DNA of 64,000 nt from Pedobacter metabolipauper (GTDB taxonomy: Bacteria > Bacteroidota > Bacteroidia > Sphingobacteriales > Sphingobacteriaceae): assembly GCF_004362715.1 (NCBI RefSeq), contig NZ_SNYC01000007.1, forward strand, positions 248,001 to 312,000, in the 5' to 3' direction. Positions 1-8,544 of this stretch are shown one piece after another (position 1 is the first letter of the stretch; each line of letters begins with the position of its first letter). Under the pieces are notes generated by a model. That model was not told the origin of the DNA. It did not search any database and was given only the letters and a program-made list of their open reading frames with translations. The translations under genes and the position numbers were made by a program.

Positions 1-5
1 AGCCC

Positions 6-1106
6 ATGAGTTTAATCCATAAAATAGCCTTAACCTTTATTAGGTCGGTCGGGCATGTAACAGCCAGAAACCTGGTCAGTCACTTTGGTACTGCTGAGGC
101 CGTATTTAAAGCGAGTAAGAGAGAATTAATAAAGATCCCGGGTGTTGGCCCGGTTACTGCAGCACAGATTCTGAGCAATGATGCGTTAAAGATGGCCGGA
201 CAGCAGATTAAGCTGATCCGGAAATATAAGATCAATGTTTTGTTCTATACCGATGAACAGTATCCGAAAAGGCTTAGGAATTGTTATGATGCACCAATAT
301 TACTTTATTACAGGGGTAATGCTGATCTCAATCATCACCGCATGGTCAGTATTGTAGGTACCCGGAATGCAACAGAATATGGCCGGCAGCTTTGTAAGCA
401 ACTGGCTGAAATTTTATCTGCTTACGGTGTAATGATCGTTAGCGGTTTGGCTTACGGAATTGATATTGCCGCACATAAAGAGAGTTTGCATCAAAATATA
501 CCGACCATAGGCATTTTGGCCCATGGCCTGGACCGGATCTATCCCAACATACATCGTAGTATTGCAGCAAAAATGGAGTTAAATGGTGGGTTATTGACTG
601 AATTCCCGATTGGGACCATTCCCGACAAGGAAAATTTCCCTAAGCGTAACCGGATCATTGCCGGGATTTCTGATGTCACCATAGTAGTTGAAGCAACAGC
701 GAAGGGAGGTGCGCTGATCACTGCAGATCTTGCAAATTCATACCACCGGGATGTATATGCATTCCCTGGAAGAACCACCGATCTTTGTTCTGAGGGCTGC
801 AACTTCCTCATTAAAACGAACCGGGCAGCACTCATTAACCATGCAAAAGACCTGGTTTACTACCTGGGCTGGGAAGTAGTGCCAAATGTACTTCCAAATA
901 AGGCAGCACCATTAGAGGTACCCGTATATTTAACTTTAGCAGAAGAAAAAATCATTAAGCGGTTAAGGACTTCAGCAGCTGGCATTGATGATCTTTTACT
1001 GGATACCAGCTTACCACAAAGTAAACTGGTGCTGCATTTATTGGATCTGGAGATCCGTGGAATTCTGGTTTCCCTTCCGGGTAAAGTATATCAGCTTCTG
1101 TCTTAA
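6..1106 (+). CDS. dprA: DNA processing protein DprA/Smf
   Basis: DprA binds incoming single-stranded DNA and loads RecA during natural transformation. The 366-residue protein has a helix-hairpin-helix region near the N-terminus (residues 9-55, with the GVGP turn at 46-49). A Rossmann-like core follows: SIVGTR at 115-120, VSGLAYGID at 145-153, FPKRNRIIAG at 211-220, a GGALIT segment near 233-238 and FPGR at 253-256. A C-terminal winged-helix-like segment (about 308-366) is also present, so it is the long three-domain form. The ATG at base 6 is the first start seen and the length is normal for the family, but only five bases lie upstream, so promoter and upstream partners are not visible. The following 139 bases are AT-rich with no clear terminator. 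The family call is secure; whether the organism is transformable is unknown. Confidence 0.95.
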   Translation: MSLIHKIALTFIRSVGHVTARNLVSHFGTAEAVFKASKRELIKIPGVGPVTAAQILSNDALKMAGQQIKLIRKYKINVLFYTDEQYPKRLRNCYDAPILLYYRGNADLNHHRMVSIVGTRNATEYGRQLCKQLAEILSAYGVMIVSGLAYGIDIAAHKESLHQNIPTIGILAHGLDRIYPNIHRSIAAKMELNGGLLTEFPIGTIPDKENFPKRNRIIAGISDVTIVVEATAKGGALITADLANSYHRDVYAFPGRTTDLCSEGCNFLIKTNRAALINHAKDLVYYLGWEVVPNVLPNKAAPLEVPVYLTLAEEKIIKRLRTSAAGIDDLLLDTSLPQSKLVLHLLDLEIRGILVSLPGKVYQLLS

Positions 1107-1233
1107 GTTCAAATATAATGTTTGCTTTTTAGTCTATTAAATAAGTAGATTAAAATAATATTCTGTTTAATTTATATATGCAATATTAAGTTTTAAATAT
1201 TTAATTAAAAATGAAATTCTGATCTTCATTCTG

Positions 1234-1241
1234 TATTTTTG
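1234..1241 (+). promoter_or_regulatory. -7 promoter element TATTTTTG
   Basis: This matches the Bacteroidota -7 consensus TAnnTTTG and ends only four bases before the ATG of the PLP enzyme gene. I see no TTG at the usual distance upstream. If real, the transcript has almost no 5' leader. Confidence 0.5.
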
Positions 1242-1245
1242 TGCT

Positions 1246-2607
1246 ATGTGGTACAATAATATTTTAGAGACCATCGGTAATACACCGCTGGTAAAATTGA
1301 ATAGCATTACGAAGGCAATTCCTGCTACCGTGCTGGCAAAGATTGAAACGACCAATCCTGGTAATTCAATAAAGGACCGCATGGCAATTAAGATGATTGA
1401 AGATGCCGAGCAGAGCGGAAAGCTAAAGCCAGGCGGAACGATCATTGAAGGAACATCTGGAAATACGGGTATGGGATTGGCTATGGCCGCTATTGTAAAG
1501 GGATATAAGTGTATTTTTACAACGACAGATAAGCAGTCTAAAGAAAAAGTAGATGCGTTGCGTGCGTTTGGTGCGGAAGTCATTGTATGCCCTACAAATG
1601 TTGAGCCTGAAGATCCACGCTCTTATTATTCGGTGTCTTCGCGTCTTGAACGTGAGGTTCCAAATTCCTGGAAACCTAACCAGTATGATAATTTAGCGAA
1701 CTCTCAGGCACACTACGAGCAAACTGGTCCTGAGATTTGGGCCCAGACGGAGGGTAAGATCACACATCTTGTTGTTGGCGTGGGTACCGGCGGTACGATT
1801 TCTGGTACTGGTAAATATTTAAAAGAACAAAATCCGAACATTAAGGTATGGGGTATTGATACCTATGGTTCTGTTTTTAAGAAATATAAGGAAACTGGTA
1901 TCCTTGATAAAAATGAGATCTATCCGTATATCACTGAGGGTATTGGAGAGGATTTTCTACCTAAGAATGTTGATTTTGACGTTATCGATCTTTTTGAAAA
2001 AGTGACTGATAAGGACGCTGCATTGATGACCCGTGACATTGCCAGGAAAGAAGGGATTTTTGTTGGTAATTCTGCCGGATCGGCCATTGCCGGTTTATTG
2101 CAGTTGAAGGATAAGTTGACTGCTGATGATGTGGTTGTTGTAATTTTTCATGATCATGGAAGCCGGTATATGGGCAAAATGTACAATGAGGACTGGCTGA
2201 GAGAACGGGGATTCTTAAAAGATGAGAAACTTACTGCGAAGACAATCCTGGCTAAAAAAGGAAATACAGAAATCGTGACCATTGATTGTGAAAAGACCAT
2301 CAATGAGGCTATTAATACGATGCATATGCTGAATATCTCTCAAATCCCGGTCACCCAAAAGGATATGGTTGTTGGTAAATTGGGAGAAGGGGATATATTA
2401 AAGGCATTGATGGAGAATCCGGCACTTAAATCGGCAAAGGTTGAAGAGATCATGTCTGCTACCTTTCCTTTTGTAGATCTGAATACTTCTATCGACAAGA
2501 TCTCTGGTTTAATTAATAAGGAGAATAGTGCGGTACTGGTTGAAGATGCCAATGGAAAGATTGAGATCATCACTCAATATGACATCATCAATGCGATTTC
2601 AGCGTAA
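1246..2607 (+). CDS. CBS-type pyridoxal-phosphate enzyme (cystathionine beta-synthase family)
   Basis: This 453-residue fold-type II PLP enzyme belongs to the cystathionine beta-synthase/cysteine synthase group, which uses serine or O-acetylserine in sulfur amino acid metabolism. The N-terminal family motif GNTPLVKL (11-18), the PLP lysine K43 in SIKDR, the substrate loop SGNTG (71-75) and the phosphate-binding glycine loop GTGGTISGTG are all present. Residues from about 330 to the end form a tandem CBS-domain pair, which in this family usually senses an adenosyl ligand. There is no N-terminal heme domain. The start is fixed by the conserved N-terminus and sits directly after a -7 promoter element. 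It could be annotated as cystathionine beta-synthase or as a cysteine synthase with CBS domains; sequence alone does not settle the substrate. Confidence 0.9.
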   Translation: MWYNNILETIGNTPLVKLNSITKAIPATVLAKIETTNPGNSIKDRMAIKMIEDAEQSGKLKPGGTIIEGTSGNTGMGLAMAAIVKGYKCIFTTTDKQSKEKVDALRAFGAEVIVCPTNVEPEDPRSYYSVSSRLEREVPNSWKPNQYDNLANSQAHYEQTGPEIWAQTEGKITHLVVGVGTGGTISGTGKYLKEQNPNIKVWGIDTYGSVFKKYKETGILDKNEIYPYITEGIGEDFLPKNVDFDVIDLFEKVTDKDAALMTRDIARKEGIFVGNSAGSAIAGLLQLKDKLTADDVVVVIFHDHGSRYMGKMYNEDWLRERGFLKDEKLTAKTILAKKGNTEIVTIDCEKTINEAINTMHMLNISQIPVTQKDMVVGKLGEGDILKALMENPALKSAKVEEIMSATFPFVDLNTSIDKISGLINKENSAVLVEDANGKIEIITQYDIINAISA

Positions 2608-2713
2608 TCAGGTTATTGTGTTAAGTACGTTTCTGATTAAAAAAGTAAAGCGGATACACATAAATTGATTAACCTATCGCATTTGCTTTGCACCGAGTTA
2701 AAAGTAAAATACC

Positions 2714-2760
2714 ATTAAACTAAAAAAAGCCAATTTTAAATTGGCTTTTTTTAGTTTAAT
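2714..2760. terminator. Bidirectional terminator, perfect 23-bp inverted repeat
   Basis: Arms 2714-2736 and 2738-2760 are perfectly complementary around a single base. The stem has a GCC/GGC core flanked by A7 and T7 runs, so it can act as an intrinsic terminator in both directions. It lies between the convergent PLP enzyme gene and murA, and the murA stop codon (2756-2758) lies inside the right arm. Confidence 0.9.
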
Positions 2761-4081
2761 GTCCCGGACTGGATGCTTCAACACGCTTAATCTGTGCACC
2801 AAGTGCACGTAAGCGGATATCGATGTCCTGATAGCCTCTTTCAATCTGTTCAATATTGAATATTGTTGATTTTCCTTCTGCAGATAATGCTGCAATTAAT
2901 AGGGAAACTCCTGCACGGATATCCGGTGAGGTCATACTGATCCCTCTTAATTTATAGGTTTTATTAATTCCGTTTACGGTAGCCCTGTGCGGATCGCAAA
3001 GTATGATCTGGGCACCCATATCAATTAATTTATCGACAAAGAATAACCTGCTTTCAAACATCTTCTGGTGGATCAGTACTGATCCCTTGGCCTGTGTAGC
3101 TACGACCAATACGATACTCAATAGATCTGGTGTAAAGCCAGGCCATGGTGAATCTGCAATGGTGAGCATGGATCCATCTATAAATGATTCAATTACATAA
3201 TGCTTTTGAGAAGGGATATAGATATCATCACCGCGTAATTCAAACTTTATACCCAGTTTTTTAAATACATCAGGTATTACGCCAAGTTCTGAATAGCATA
3301 CATTTTTAATGGTTATTTCAGATTCCGTCATGGCAGCCAGTCCGATGAAAGAACCAATTTCTATCATGTCCGGCAACATCCGGTGTTCCGTTCCGCCTAA
3401 TTTCTCCACACCTTCAATGGTAAGGAGGTTAGAGCCTACACCAGTAATTTTTGCACCCATGCGGTTAAGCATCTTGCACAACTGCTGTAAATAGGGTTCG
3501 CAAGCGGCGTTGTATATTGTGGTAACTCCTTTAGCCAATACGGCTGCCATTACGATATTTGCAGTTCCCGTTACGGATGCTTCATCCAGCAGGATATAAG
3601 CACCTTTTAGGTTGGTTGCATCTACGTTGAAAAATTCTTTCTTGGCATCGTACACGAATTTGGCTCCTAGTTTTTCAAATCCCAGGAAGTGGGTATCTAA
3701 TCTTCTTCTGCCAATTTTATCGCCACCTGGTTTAGGGATAGCAGCGGTGCCAAAACGGCCTAAAAGCGGGCCAACTATCATAATAGAACCTCTTAAGCTG
3801 CCACCTTTTGTTTTAAAGGTATCCGATAGAAAGAACTTAAGATCTATGTTTTTGGCCTCAAATGTATAGGTGTCTTTTGACAGACGCTCTACTATTACAC
3901 CCATATCACCCAAAAGTTCAATCAGTTTATTTACATCTTTAATGTCAGGGATATTACTGATCGTAATCTTCTGATCGGTTAATAAGACAGCAGCAATAAT
4001 TTGTAAAGCTTCATTCTTAGCCCCTTGTGGGTGAATTTCGCCTTTTAATTTCTTTCCACCAATTATTTCAAATGCATTCAT
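2756..4081 (-). CDS. murA: UDP-N-acetylglucosamine 1-carboxyvinyltransferase MurA
   Basis: MurA transfers enolpyruvate from PEP to UDP-GlcNAc, the first committed step of peptidoglycan synthesis in the cytoplasm. The 441-residue length fits the EPSP-synthase-like two-domain fold. K22-N23 in AKNEA match the conserved catalytic Lys-Asn. The active-site loop reads PGGDKIG at 118-124, so position 121 is Asp where E. coli has the catalytic Cys115. This substitution is known to make MurA insensitive to fosfomycin in other bacteria. The gene lies 34 bases downstream of the DUF4290 gene and is probably cotranscribed with it. Its stop codon is embedded in the shared terminator. Identification is secure; drug insensitivity is inferred from the residue. 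Confidence 0.96.
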   Translation of the reverse strand: MNAFEIIGGKKLKGEIHPQGAKNEALQIIAAVLLTDQKITISNIPDIKDVNKLIELLGDMGVIVERLSKDTYTFEAKNIDLKFFLSDTFKTKGGSLRGSIMIVGPLLGRFGTAAIPKPGGDKIGRRRLDTHFLGFEKLGAKFVYDAKKEFFNVDATNLKGAYILLDEASVTGTANIVMAAVLAKGVTTIYNAACEPYLQQLCKMLNRMGAKITGVGSNLLTIEGVEKLGGTEHRMLPDMIEIGSFIGLAAMTESEITIKNVCYSELGVIPDVFKKLGIKFELRGDDIYIPSQKHYVIESFIDGSMLTIADSPWPGFTPDLLSIVLVVATQAKGSVLIHQKMFESRLFFVDKLIDMGAQIILCDPHRATVNGINKTYKLRGISMTSPDIRAGVSLLIAALSAEGKSTIFNIEQIERGYQDIDIRLRALGAQIKRVEASSPGH

Positions 4082-4115
4082 GGTATTCGTAAGGATCTAT
4101 TTTAAAAAATGGTGA

Positions 4116-4814
4116 TTAGTGTCTTTGCTTAGGATTGTTATTGTTGCGCTGCTGGCGATTGTTGTTGTTATTATTGGTGTTTTGTCTGCCTTTACCGCCA
4201 CCATTGTTGTTTTGCTGTCTGCCACGGTTATTGTTGTTTGAAGCTCTGGCAATAGCAACCGGTTTAAACTCAACTTTATTCAAATTAATGTTGTCGTCAA
4301 GTTCCAGTTGTCCGCCTGATAGTTCGCGGAGGTTTTTAAAAATGGTTTCGTCGGCTACACTGTCTTTATTCCAGGTTACATAAGCCATTTTCATGAAATT
4401 TGCGATGCCCTGAACCATTGCAGCACGGCGTTCCGGCTCGTCAACAGCTATAGCTTTTTCAATCATTACTTCAACGGTTTTGCCGTAATGTTTGTATTTA
4501 ATTCTTTGCTGCGGGTATCCGATGTGCTGTGGTTTTACCAGTGCAGCTTCGGGAGTTGGCTTTGGATAGGGGCTGTCCACTTCGATCTTATAACCAGATA
4601 TGATGTGCAGGTGATCCCATAATTTATGTTTAAAGTCTGCTACATCACGCAAATGGGGATTTAGGAATCCCATTAGGTCTATAACAGCCTGAGCATATTT
4701 ATTGCGTTCTTCAAGATCGGGTAATTCAATAATGTACTTCACCATGTTCTGTACATTGCGGCCATATTCGGCCAGGATTAATTCGTTTCTTGTGGTATTA
4801 TAATCAAAATTCAT
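4116..4814 (-). CDS. DUF4290 domain protein with Asn/Arg-rich tail
   Basis: The N-terminal 180 or so residues match the Bacteroidota-specific family I know as DUF4290 (opening MNFDYNTTRNELILAEYGRN), whose function is unknown to me. No signal peptide or membrane segment is visible, so it is probably cytoplasmic. Residues from about 190 to 232 form a low-complexity tail of Asn, Arg, Gln and Gly, resembling disordered RNA-binding or phase-separating tails in composition only. It sits directly upstream of murA on the same strand, an arrangement suggesting a role connected with envelope growth, but that is inference. A promoter with both elements lies at 4870-4899, inside the end of the upstream helicase gene. 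Confidence 0.85.
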   Translation of the reverse strand: MNFDYNTTRNELILAEYGRNVQNMVKYIIELPDLEERNKYAQAVIDLMGFLNPHLRDVADFKHKLWDHLHIISGYKIEVDSPYPKPTPEAALVKPQHIGYPQQRIKYKHYGKTVEVMIEKAIAVDEPERRAAMVQGIANFMKMAYVTWNKDSVADETIFKNLRELSGGQLELDDNINLNKVEFKPVAIARASNNNNRGRQQNNNGGGKGRQNTNNNNNNRQQRNNNNPKQRH

Positions 4815-4869
4815 GCTTATTTATTTCTATGATTGTGCTGTTATTGCGATTAAGCGTGTGCAGTTTCAA

Positions 4870-4899
4870 CAAATATATGTCTTATTTAACAATTCGCAA
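4870..4899 (-). promoter_or_regulatory. Promoter TTG-N19-TATATTTG for the DUF4290-murA unit
   Basis: On the minus strand a TTG (4899-4897) lies 19 bases upstream of a perfect TAnnTTTG element (4877-4870), matching the Bacteroidota housekeeping promoter. The start codon of the DUF4290 gene is about 55 bases downstream. The -33 element overlaps the 3' end of the helicase gene. Confidence 0.65.
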
Positions 4900-7200
4900 T
4901 TTAGCAAATTTTAATAACAACTGCTTATTACCCAATCCCTGGAAAAAAACCGTTGCTTTTACATCTGGTAAAGTGCCTTCGAGGCTTACAATCTTTCCAA
5001 AACCAAACTTTTCATGCTCAACATCCATTCCATTTTGAAATGCATTGGCCGGATCTGGTGCAAAACCTGGTGTAGGAACGTGTGCCTTTGGTAACAATGA
5101 TGTGGTTTTAGGACGGGGCGGGGCACTGCTTGTACTTCCCGATCCTGAATTGCTGGACATAGATGGCTTTGGTTTACTAAAGCTATCGCGTTGTTGTGTC
5201 CAGGTTCTTCTCTCCTGATCAAAGCTATCATCACTTAAATTGCTCTTTGCCGGTTTTACGACTTCAATTTCCAAGTAACGGGCGTTGATCTCATTGATAA
5301 AGCGGCTGGGTTCACAGTTTGTCAGCGTTCCCCATCTGTACCTGGACGTAGAGTAGGTAAGGGTAAGTTTCTTTTCTGCCCTGGTAATGGCTACATAGAA
5401 CAGACGGCGTTCTTCTTCCAGGTCTGTTCTGGAATTCAAGCTCATTTGCGAAGGGAACAGGTTTTCTTCCAGTCCAACAACGAAAACATTTTTAAACTCC
5501 AGGCCCTTTGCAGAGTGGATCGTCATTAGTGAAACCGTATCTTTTTCTTTATCGTCCTGTCTGTCGTCATTGGTTAACAGTGCAATATCCTGCATAAATA
5601 TAGCCAGACTGCGGTCTTCTATATCTTCACGTTCTGCAAATTCTTTGATCCCGTTCAGAAGTTCCTGTATATTTTCATACCGGCTCCGGCCTTCAATGCT
5701 ATCATCGGTATGCAGCTCTTTTAATATCCCGGAGTGTTGTGAGATGTATAATGCCGTTTCATAAGCATCCAGCTTTTTCGACTCTGCGGCAAAGCTTTGG
5801 ATGAGCATGGCAAAATCATTTAACTGATTTGCAATCCGTCCTTCTATATACTGCTGCGGGTTACAGATGACCTGCCACATGGTAATGTCATGTTTATCTG
5901 CGGCAACTATAATTTTTTCTACCGTGGTATCACCCAAACCACGTCTGGGATAATTGATCACCCTTTTTATAGCTTCTTCATCACTAGGATTAAAGGTTAG
6001 CCTAAAATAGGCGATCAGATCTTTGATCTCTTTACGCTGATAAAATGAAAGACCGCCATAGATCTTATAGGGTACGTTCAGCTTTCTCAGTGCCTCTTCC
6101 ATGGCCCTTGACTGGGCATTGGTTCTGTATAAGATGGCAAAATCATTGTGGTTATAACCTTTAGAGGTACGTTCCTGTATAATGGATTCTGCAACCAGCT
6201 TACCTTCTTCATTGTCTGTAAATGCACGCTGAACCTTAATCCGGTCGCCCGCTTCATTCTCAGAAAATACATTTTTTTTCAGCTGGTTCTTATTGTTTGC
6301 AATGATACTGTTGGCTACCTGTACTATGTTTTGTGTAGACCGGTAGTTCTGTTCTAATTTATATACTTTAAGGTCCGGATAATCGCGTTCAAAGTTCAGG
6401 ATGTTCTGGATATTGGCACCCCTGAATGCGTAGATACTCTGTGCATCGTCACCCACCACACATATATTCTGATATGCAGCGGCCATCTTTTTAACGATGG
6501 TGTACTGTGAAAAGTTTGTATCCTGGTACTCATCTACCATCAGGTATTTAAATTTCTGCTGATATTTGTTCAACACATCCGGATGGTTTTTAAGCAAAAC
6601 ATTCGTTTTGAACAACAAGTCGTCAAAATCCATCGCTCCTGCTTTAAAGCAGCGCTTGGTATAGGTTTCGTAAATGCTTCCGAGAAGCGGGCGTTTATTC
6701 CCTGCATCCTCGGCCTGGATCTCTGCACTTTCCAGATATTCTGAATAAGATATCAGGTTATTTTTTGCGGAAGAGATCCTGTTGTACACAAAATTGGCAT
6801 TGTACAATTTATCATCTAGCTGCATTTCCCTCAGGATAGACCGGATCAGGCTTTTACTATCGTCGGTATCGTAAATGGTAAAGTTTGACGGATAGCCTAT
6901 TTTCTCTGCTTCTACCCTTAATATTTTTGCAAATACGGAGTGAAAAGTACCCATCCAGATATTTTTAGCTTCGGCTCCAACTACCTTCATGATCCGCTCA
7001 CGCATATCCTTTGAAGCTTTATTGGTAAAGGTCAATACCAGGATATTAAAAGGATCTACACCTTTTTCAATTAAATATGCTACTCTGTAGGTAATTACGC
7101 GTGTTTTACCAGAACCAGCACCTGCAACAATCATTGCCGGTCCTTGTGTGTTCTCTACTGCTGCGCGCTGTTGTGGGTTTAAACCTGCTAAATAATCCAA
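4882..7200 (-). CDS. UvrD/PcrA-type ATP-dependent DNA helicase
   Basis: This 772-residue superfamily 1A helicase unwinds DNA 3'-5' in repair and displaces RecA or RNA polymerase in its relatives. Visible motifs are the Q-motif LNPQQ (7-11), Walker A GAGSGKT (27-33), TFTN in motif Ia, Walker B VDEYQDTN, the QNYRST motif, TIHSAKGLEF in motif V and AITRAEKK in motif VI. A proline/serine-rich linker (about 665-725) leads to a C-terminal Tudor-like module with HEKFGFGKI, the segment that contacts RNA polymerase in PcrA. The length is typical. A TACTTTTG element at 7256-7263 is a plausible -7 site about 55 bases upstream. UvrD and PcrA cannot be distinguished reliably here. Confidence 0.95.
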   Translation of the reverse strand: MDYLAGLNPQQRAAVENTQGPAMIVAGAGSGKTRVITYRVAYLIEKGVDPFNILVLTFTNKASKDMRERIMKVVGAEAKNIWMGTFHSVFAKILRVEAEKIGYPSNFTIYDTDDSKSLIRSILREMQLDDKLYNANFVYNRISSAKNNLISYSEYLESAEIQAEDAGNKRPLLGSIYETYTKRCFKAGAMDFDDLLFKTNVLLKNHPDVLNKYQQKFKYLMVDEYQDTNFSQYTIVKKMAAAYQNICVVGDDAQSIYAFRGANIQNILNFERDYPDLKVYKLEQNYRSTQNIVQVANSIIANNKNQLKKNVFSENEAGDRIKVQRAFTDNEEGKLVAESIIQERTSKGYNHNDFAILYRTNAQSRAMEEALRKLNVPYKIYGGLSFYQRKEIKDLIAYFRLTFNPSDEEAIKRVINYPRRGLGDTTVEKIIVAADKHDITMWQVICNPQQYIEGRIANQLNDFAMLIQSFAAESKKLDAYETALYISQHSGILKELHTDDSIEGRSRYENIQELLNGIKEFAEREDIEDRSLAIFMQDIALLTNDDRQDDKEKDTVSLMTIHSAKGLEFKNVFVVGLEENLFPSQMSLNSRTDLEEERRLFYVAITRAEKKLTLTYSTSRYRWGTLTNCEPSRFINEINARYLEIEVVKPAKSNLSDDSFDQERRTWTQQRDSFSKPKPSMSSNSGSGSTSSAPPRPKTTSLLPKAHVPTPGFAPDPANAFQNGMDVEHEKFGFGKIVSLEGTLPDVKATVFFQGLGNKQLLLKFAKLRIVK

Positions 7201-7561
7201 AATCCGTTCCTGCTGTTTAATGGTGCTCTTGAAATTCTGTTCAATTTCTAATTTACAAAAGTAAGAAATTCTAAGTTTCTAATGGAATATGTTTATAAAT
7301 ACTAAGTCAATTACATCCAATCTTTTTCAGCAGTTGTACTTTGTGCATCTAATAGTTTACGGGGTGGTTAATGTGGAGATAATTTTCTTTTAAACAAGTT
7401 AGTTACTTGCCAACTTGTTACTTATGTTTGACTTGAGACAGATCAATCATGATTTGTAAAAAAGAAAATGATGAACAAGCCACAATGTTTTTTAATAGAG
7501 TGTGAGCAGGATTATAAATATTTAGCTAGACCGGATTGGAACTTCAGTTAAGTTGCCATTA
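7201..7561. other. AT-rich intergenic region with inverted repeat
   Basis: No convincing gene lies in these 361 bases. They hold a -7-like TACTTTTG on the minus strand (7256-7263) for the helicase gene and an 8-bp perfect inverted repeat AACAAGTT/AACTTGTT (7393-7400 and 7412-7419). The repeat lacks an adjoining T-run, so it does not look like a terminator. Confidence 0.5.
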
Positions 7562-8065
7562 TTAATTATCTCCTATACGTTGAAAGGTGATTTTAATGGT
7601 GTATTTATATGCCCTTACAATGCGGTCCTTTAAAGGATTATTTAATGCAACTACCAGACAACTATACCAGTTTGCATCAAGATGGGTAACATGTGATATG
7701 TGCCGTTCATATATGTCACCTTCATTCTCTTCACTAAACCACCGACCAAATGTTATCCGTCTTGCTCGTTCCCGATCATCAGAGTTATCACATATATATA
7801 TAAATGCACCATCTGGGTTATTGCCCATAAAATCTGAGTAGATCCTTAAAATGGTCTTTTTTGTTTTATTATCAAATCGGTGTTGTTGATTTGGTTCACG
7901 TCTGATGCAATTAAATCCAATGGAATAAATAGGTACAAAATCTTCTTCTTCGCCGTCAGGATCGAGCAAATAGTAAACTATTATATAGACATTATATTGA
8001 TCACCGGAAGCGTTGACAAAATGATATCCCTGATCATCATCAGTTATATCATATAGGCTTGACAA
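7562..8065 (-). CDS. DUF6169-like protein of unknown function
   Basis: The 167-residue acidic, soluble protein resembles the DUF6169 family from memory; the central stretch around IYICDNSD followed by FGRWF is the part I recognise. No function is known to me. The only usable start is TTG at 8065, because an in-frame TAA lies two codons upstream and no ATG occurs before about residue 80. The start lies inside the 3' end of the upstream 53-residue ORF (17-base overlap), so translation is probably coupled. Two-gene architecture with a small upstream partner resembles toxin-antitoxin or small regulatory modules, but no toxin motif is visible. The surroundings are more AT-rich than neighbouring core genes, consistent with an accessory insertion. 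Confidence 0.7.
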   Translation of the reverse strand: MSSLYDITDDDQGYHFVNASGDQYNVYIIVYYLLDPDGEEEDFVPIYSIGFNCIRREPNQQHRFDNKTKKTILRIYSDFMGNNPDGAFIYICDNSDDRERARRITFGRWFSEENEGDIYERHISHVTHLDANWYSCLVVALNNPLKDRIVRAYKYTIKITFQRIGDN

Positions 8066-8210
8066 AACTTATTTCTTTAAGAGTAGATAATGACTTACCT
8101 TCTTTAAGTGTTTCAGCAATACGTTTCTTATCCTCTATCATTTTGATGAAGGGATTAACGAAATTGGATATTCGTTTTTTTGAATCTGTATTTGACTTTA
8201 CTTGTTTCAC
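8049..8210 (-). CDS. 53-residue basic small protein, GTG start, overlaps the DUF6169-like gene
   Basis: The frame is open further upstream, but I place the start at GTG 8210 because a full promoter ends four bases before it. This gives 53 residues, Lys-rich, with a predicted helical core around the NPFIKMIEDKK segment. I do not recognise a named family, although small ORFs of this look precede DUF6169-type genes in related genomes as far as I recall. An alternative start is the ATG at 8138 (about 29 residues). The stop codon lies inside the downstream gene. A role as antitoxin or leader peptide is only a possibility. Confidence 0.5.
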   Translation of the reverse strand: MKQVKSNTDSKKRISNFVNPFIKMIEDKKRIAETLKEGKSLSTLKEISFVKPI

Positions 8211-8214
8211 AATA

Positions 8215-8245
8215 CAAATGTACTTAATATTTTGGATTAAAGCAA
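8215..8245 (-). promoter_or_regulatory. Promoter TTG-N20-TACATTTG for the small-protein/DUF6169-like unit
   Basis: On the minus strand a TTG (8245-8243) is followed after 20 bases by TACATTTG (8222-8215), a perfect TAnnTTTG element. The predicted transcription start falls on or beside the GTG at 8210, implying a leaderless or nearly leaderless mRNA. Confidence 0.6.
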
Positions 8246-8310
8246 AATAAAATAATTCATATATTACTCTTATACAGTTAGATACCCTTGTGTGTTTTTG
8301 ATATATCATG

Positions 8311-8336
8311 ACAAGTTTAACGCTTTTTAAACTTGT
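8311..8336. repeat. 10-bp perfect inverted repeat
   Basis: ACAAGTTTAA (8311-8320) and TTAAACTTGT (8327-8336) pair perfectly around a six-base loop. No T-run follows on either strand. The core ACAAGTT is shared with the inverted repeat at 7393-7419 on the other side of the small module. Confidence 0.6.
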
Positions 8337-8544
8337 TGGCTGTACGATTTTAAGTGCGATAGATAGTTAATGTTTTCAAGAATTAGAATTATTTGTCTAG
8401 TTTTATCCCCGTAATTTGAACATCTTTTTTTACAAAAATGTAGAATAGACTATTTAAGTAGTGGTGTTAGAGCTATAGATTAAATTTCGTTTTTTTACAC
8501 ATTATAAAAAAAATCTGTTTTAAATACCTTAGTAATCATTTGTT

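Noticed and set aside
1167..1583. Minus-strand ORF of 138 codons
   Set aside because: It overlaps the strongly supported PLP enzyme gene over most of its length on the opposite strand and has no recognisable protein pattern.
4135..4383. Plus-strand Leu/Pro-rich ORF
   Set aside because: It is the antisense of the Asn/Arg-rich tail of the DUF4290 gene and has no promoter or conserved features.
8059..8250. Plus-strand ORF of 63 codons across the small accessory gene
   Set aside because: It is antisense to the small ORF and its promoter and has no recognisable features.
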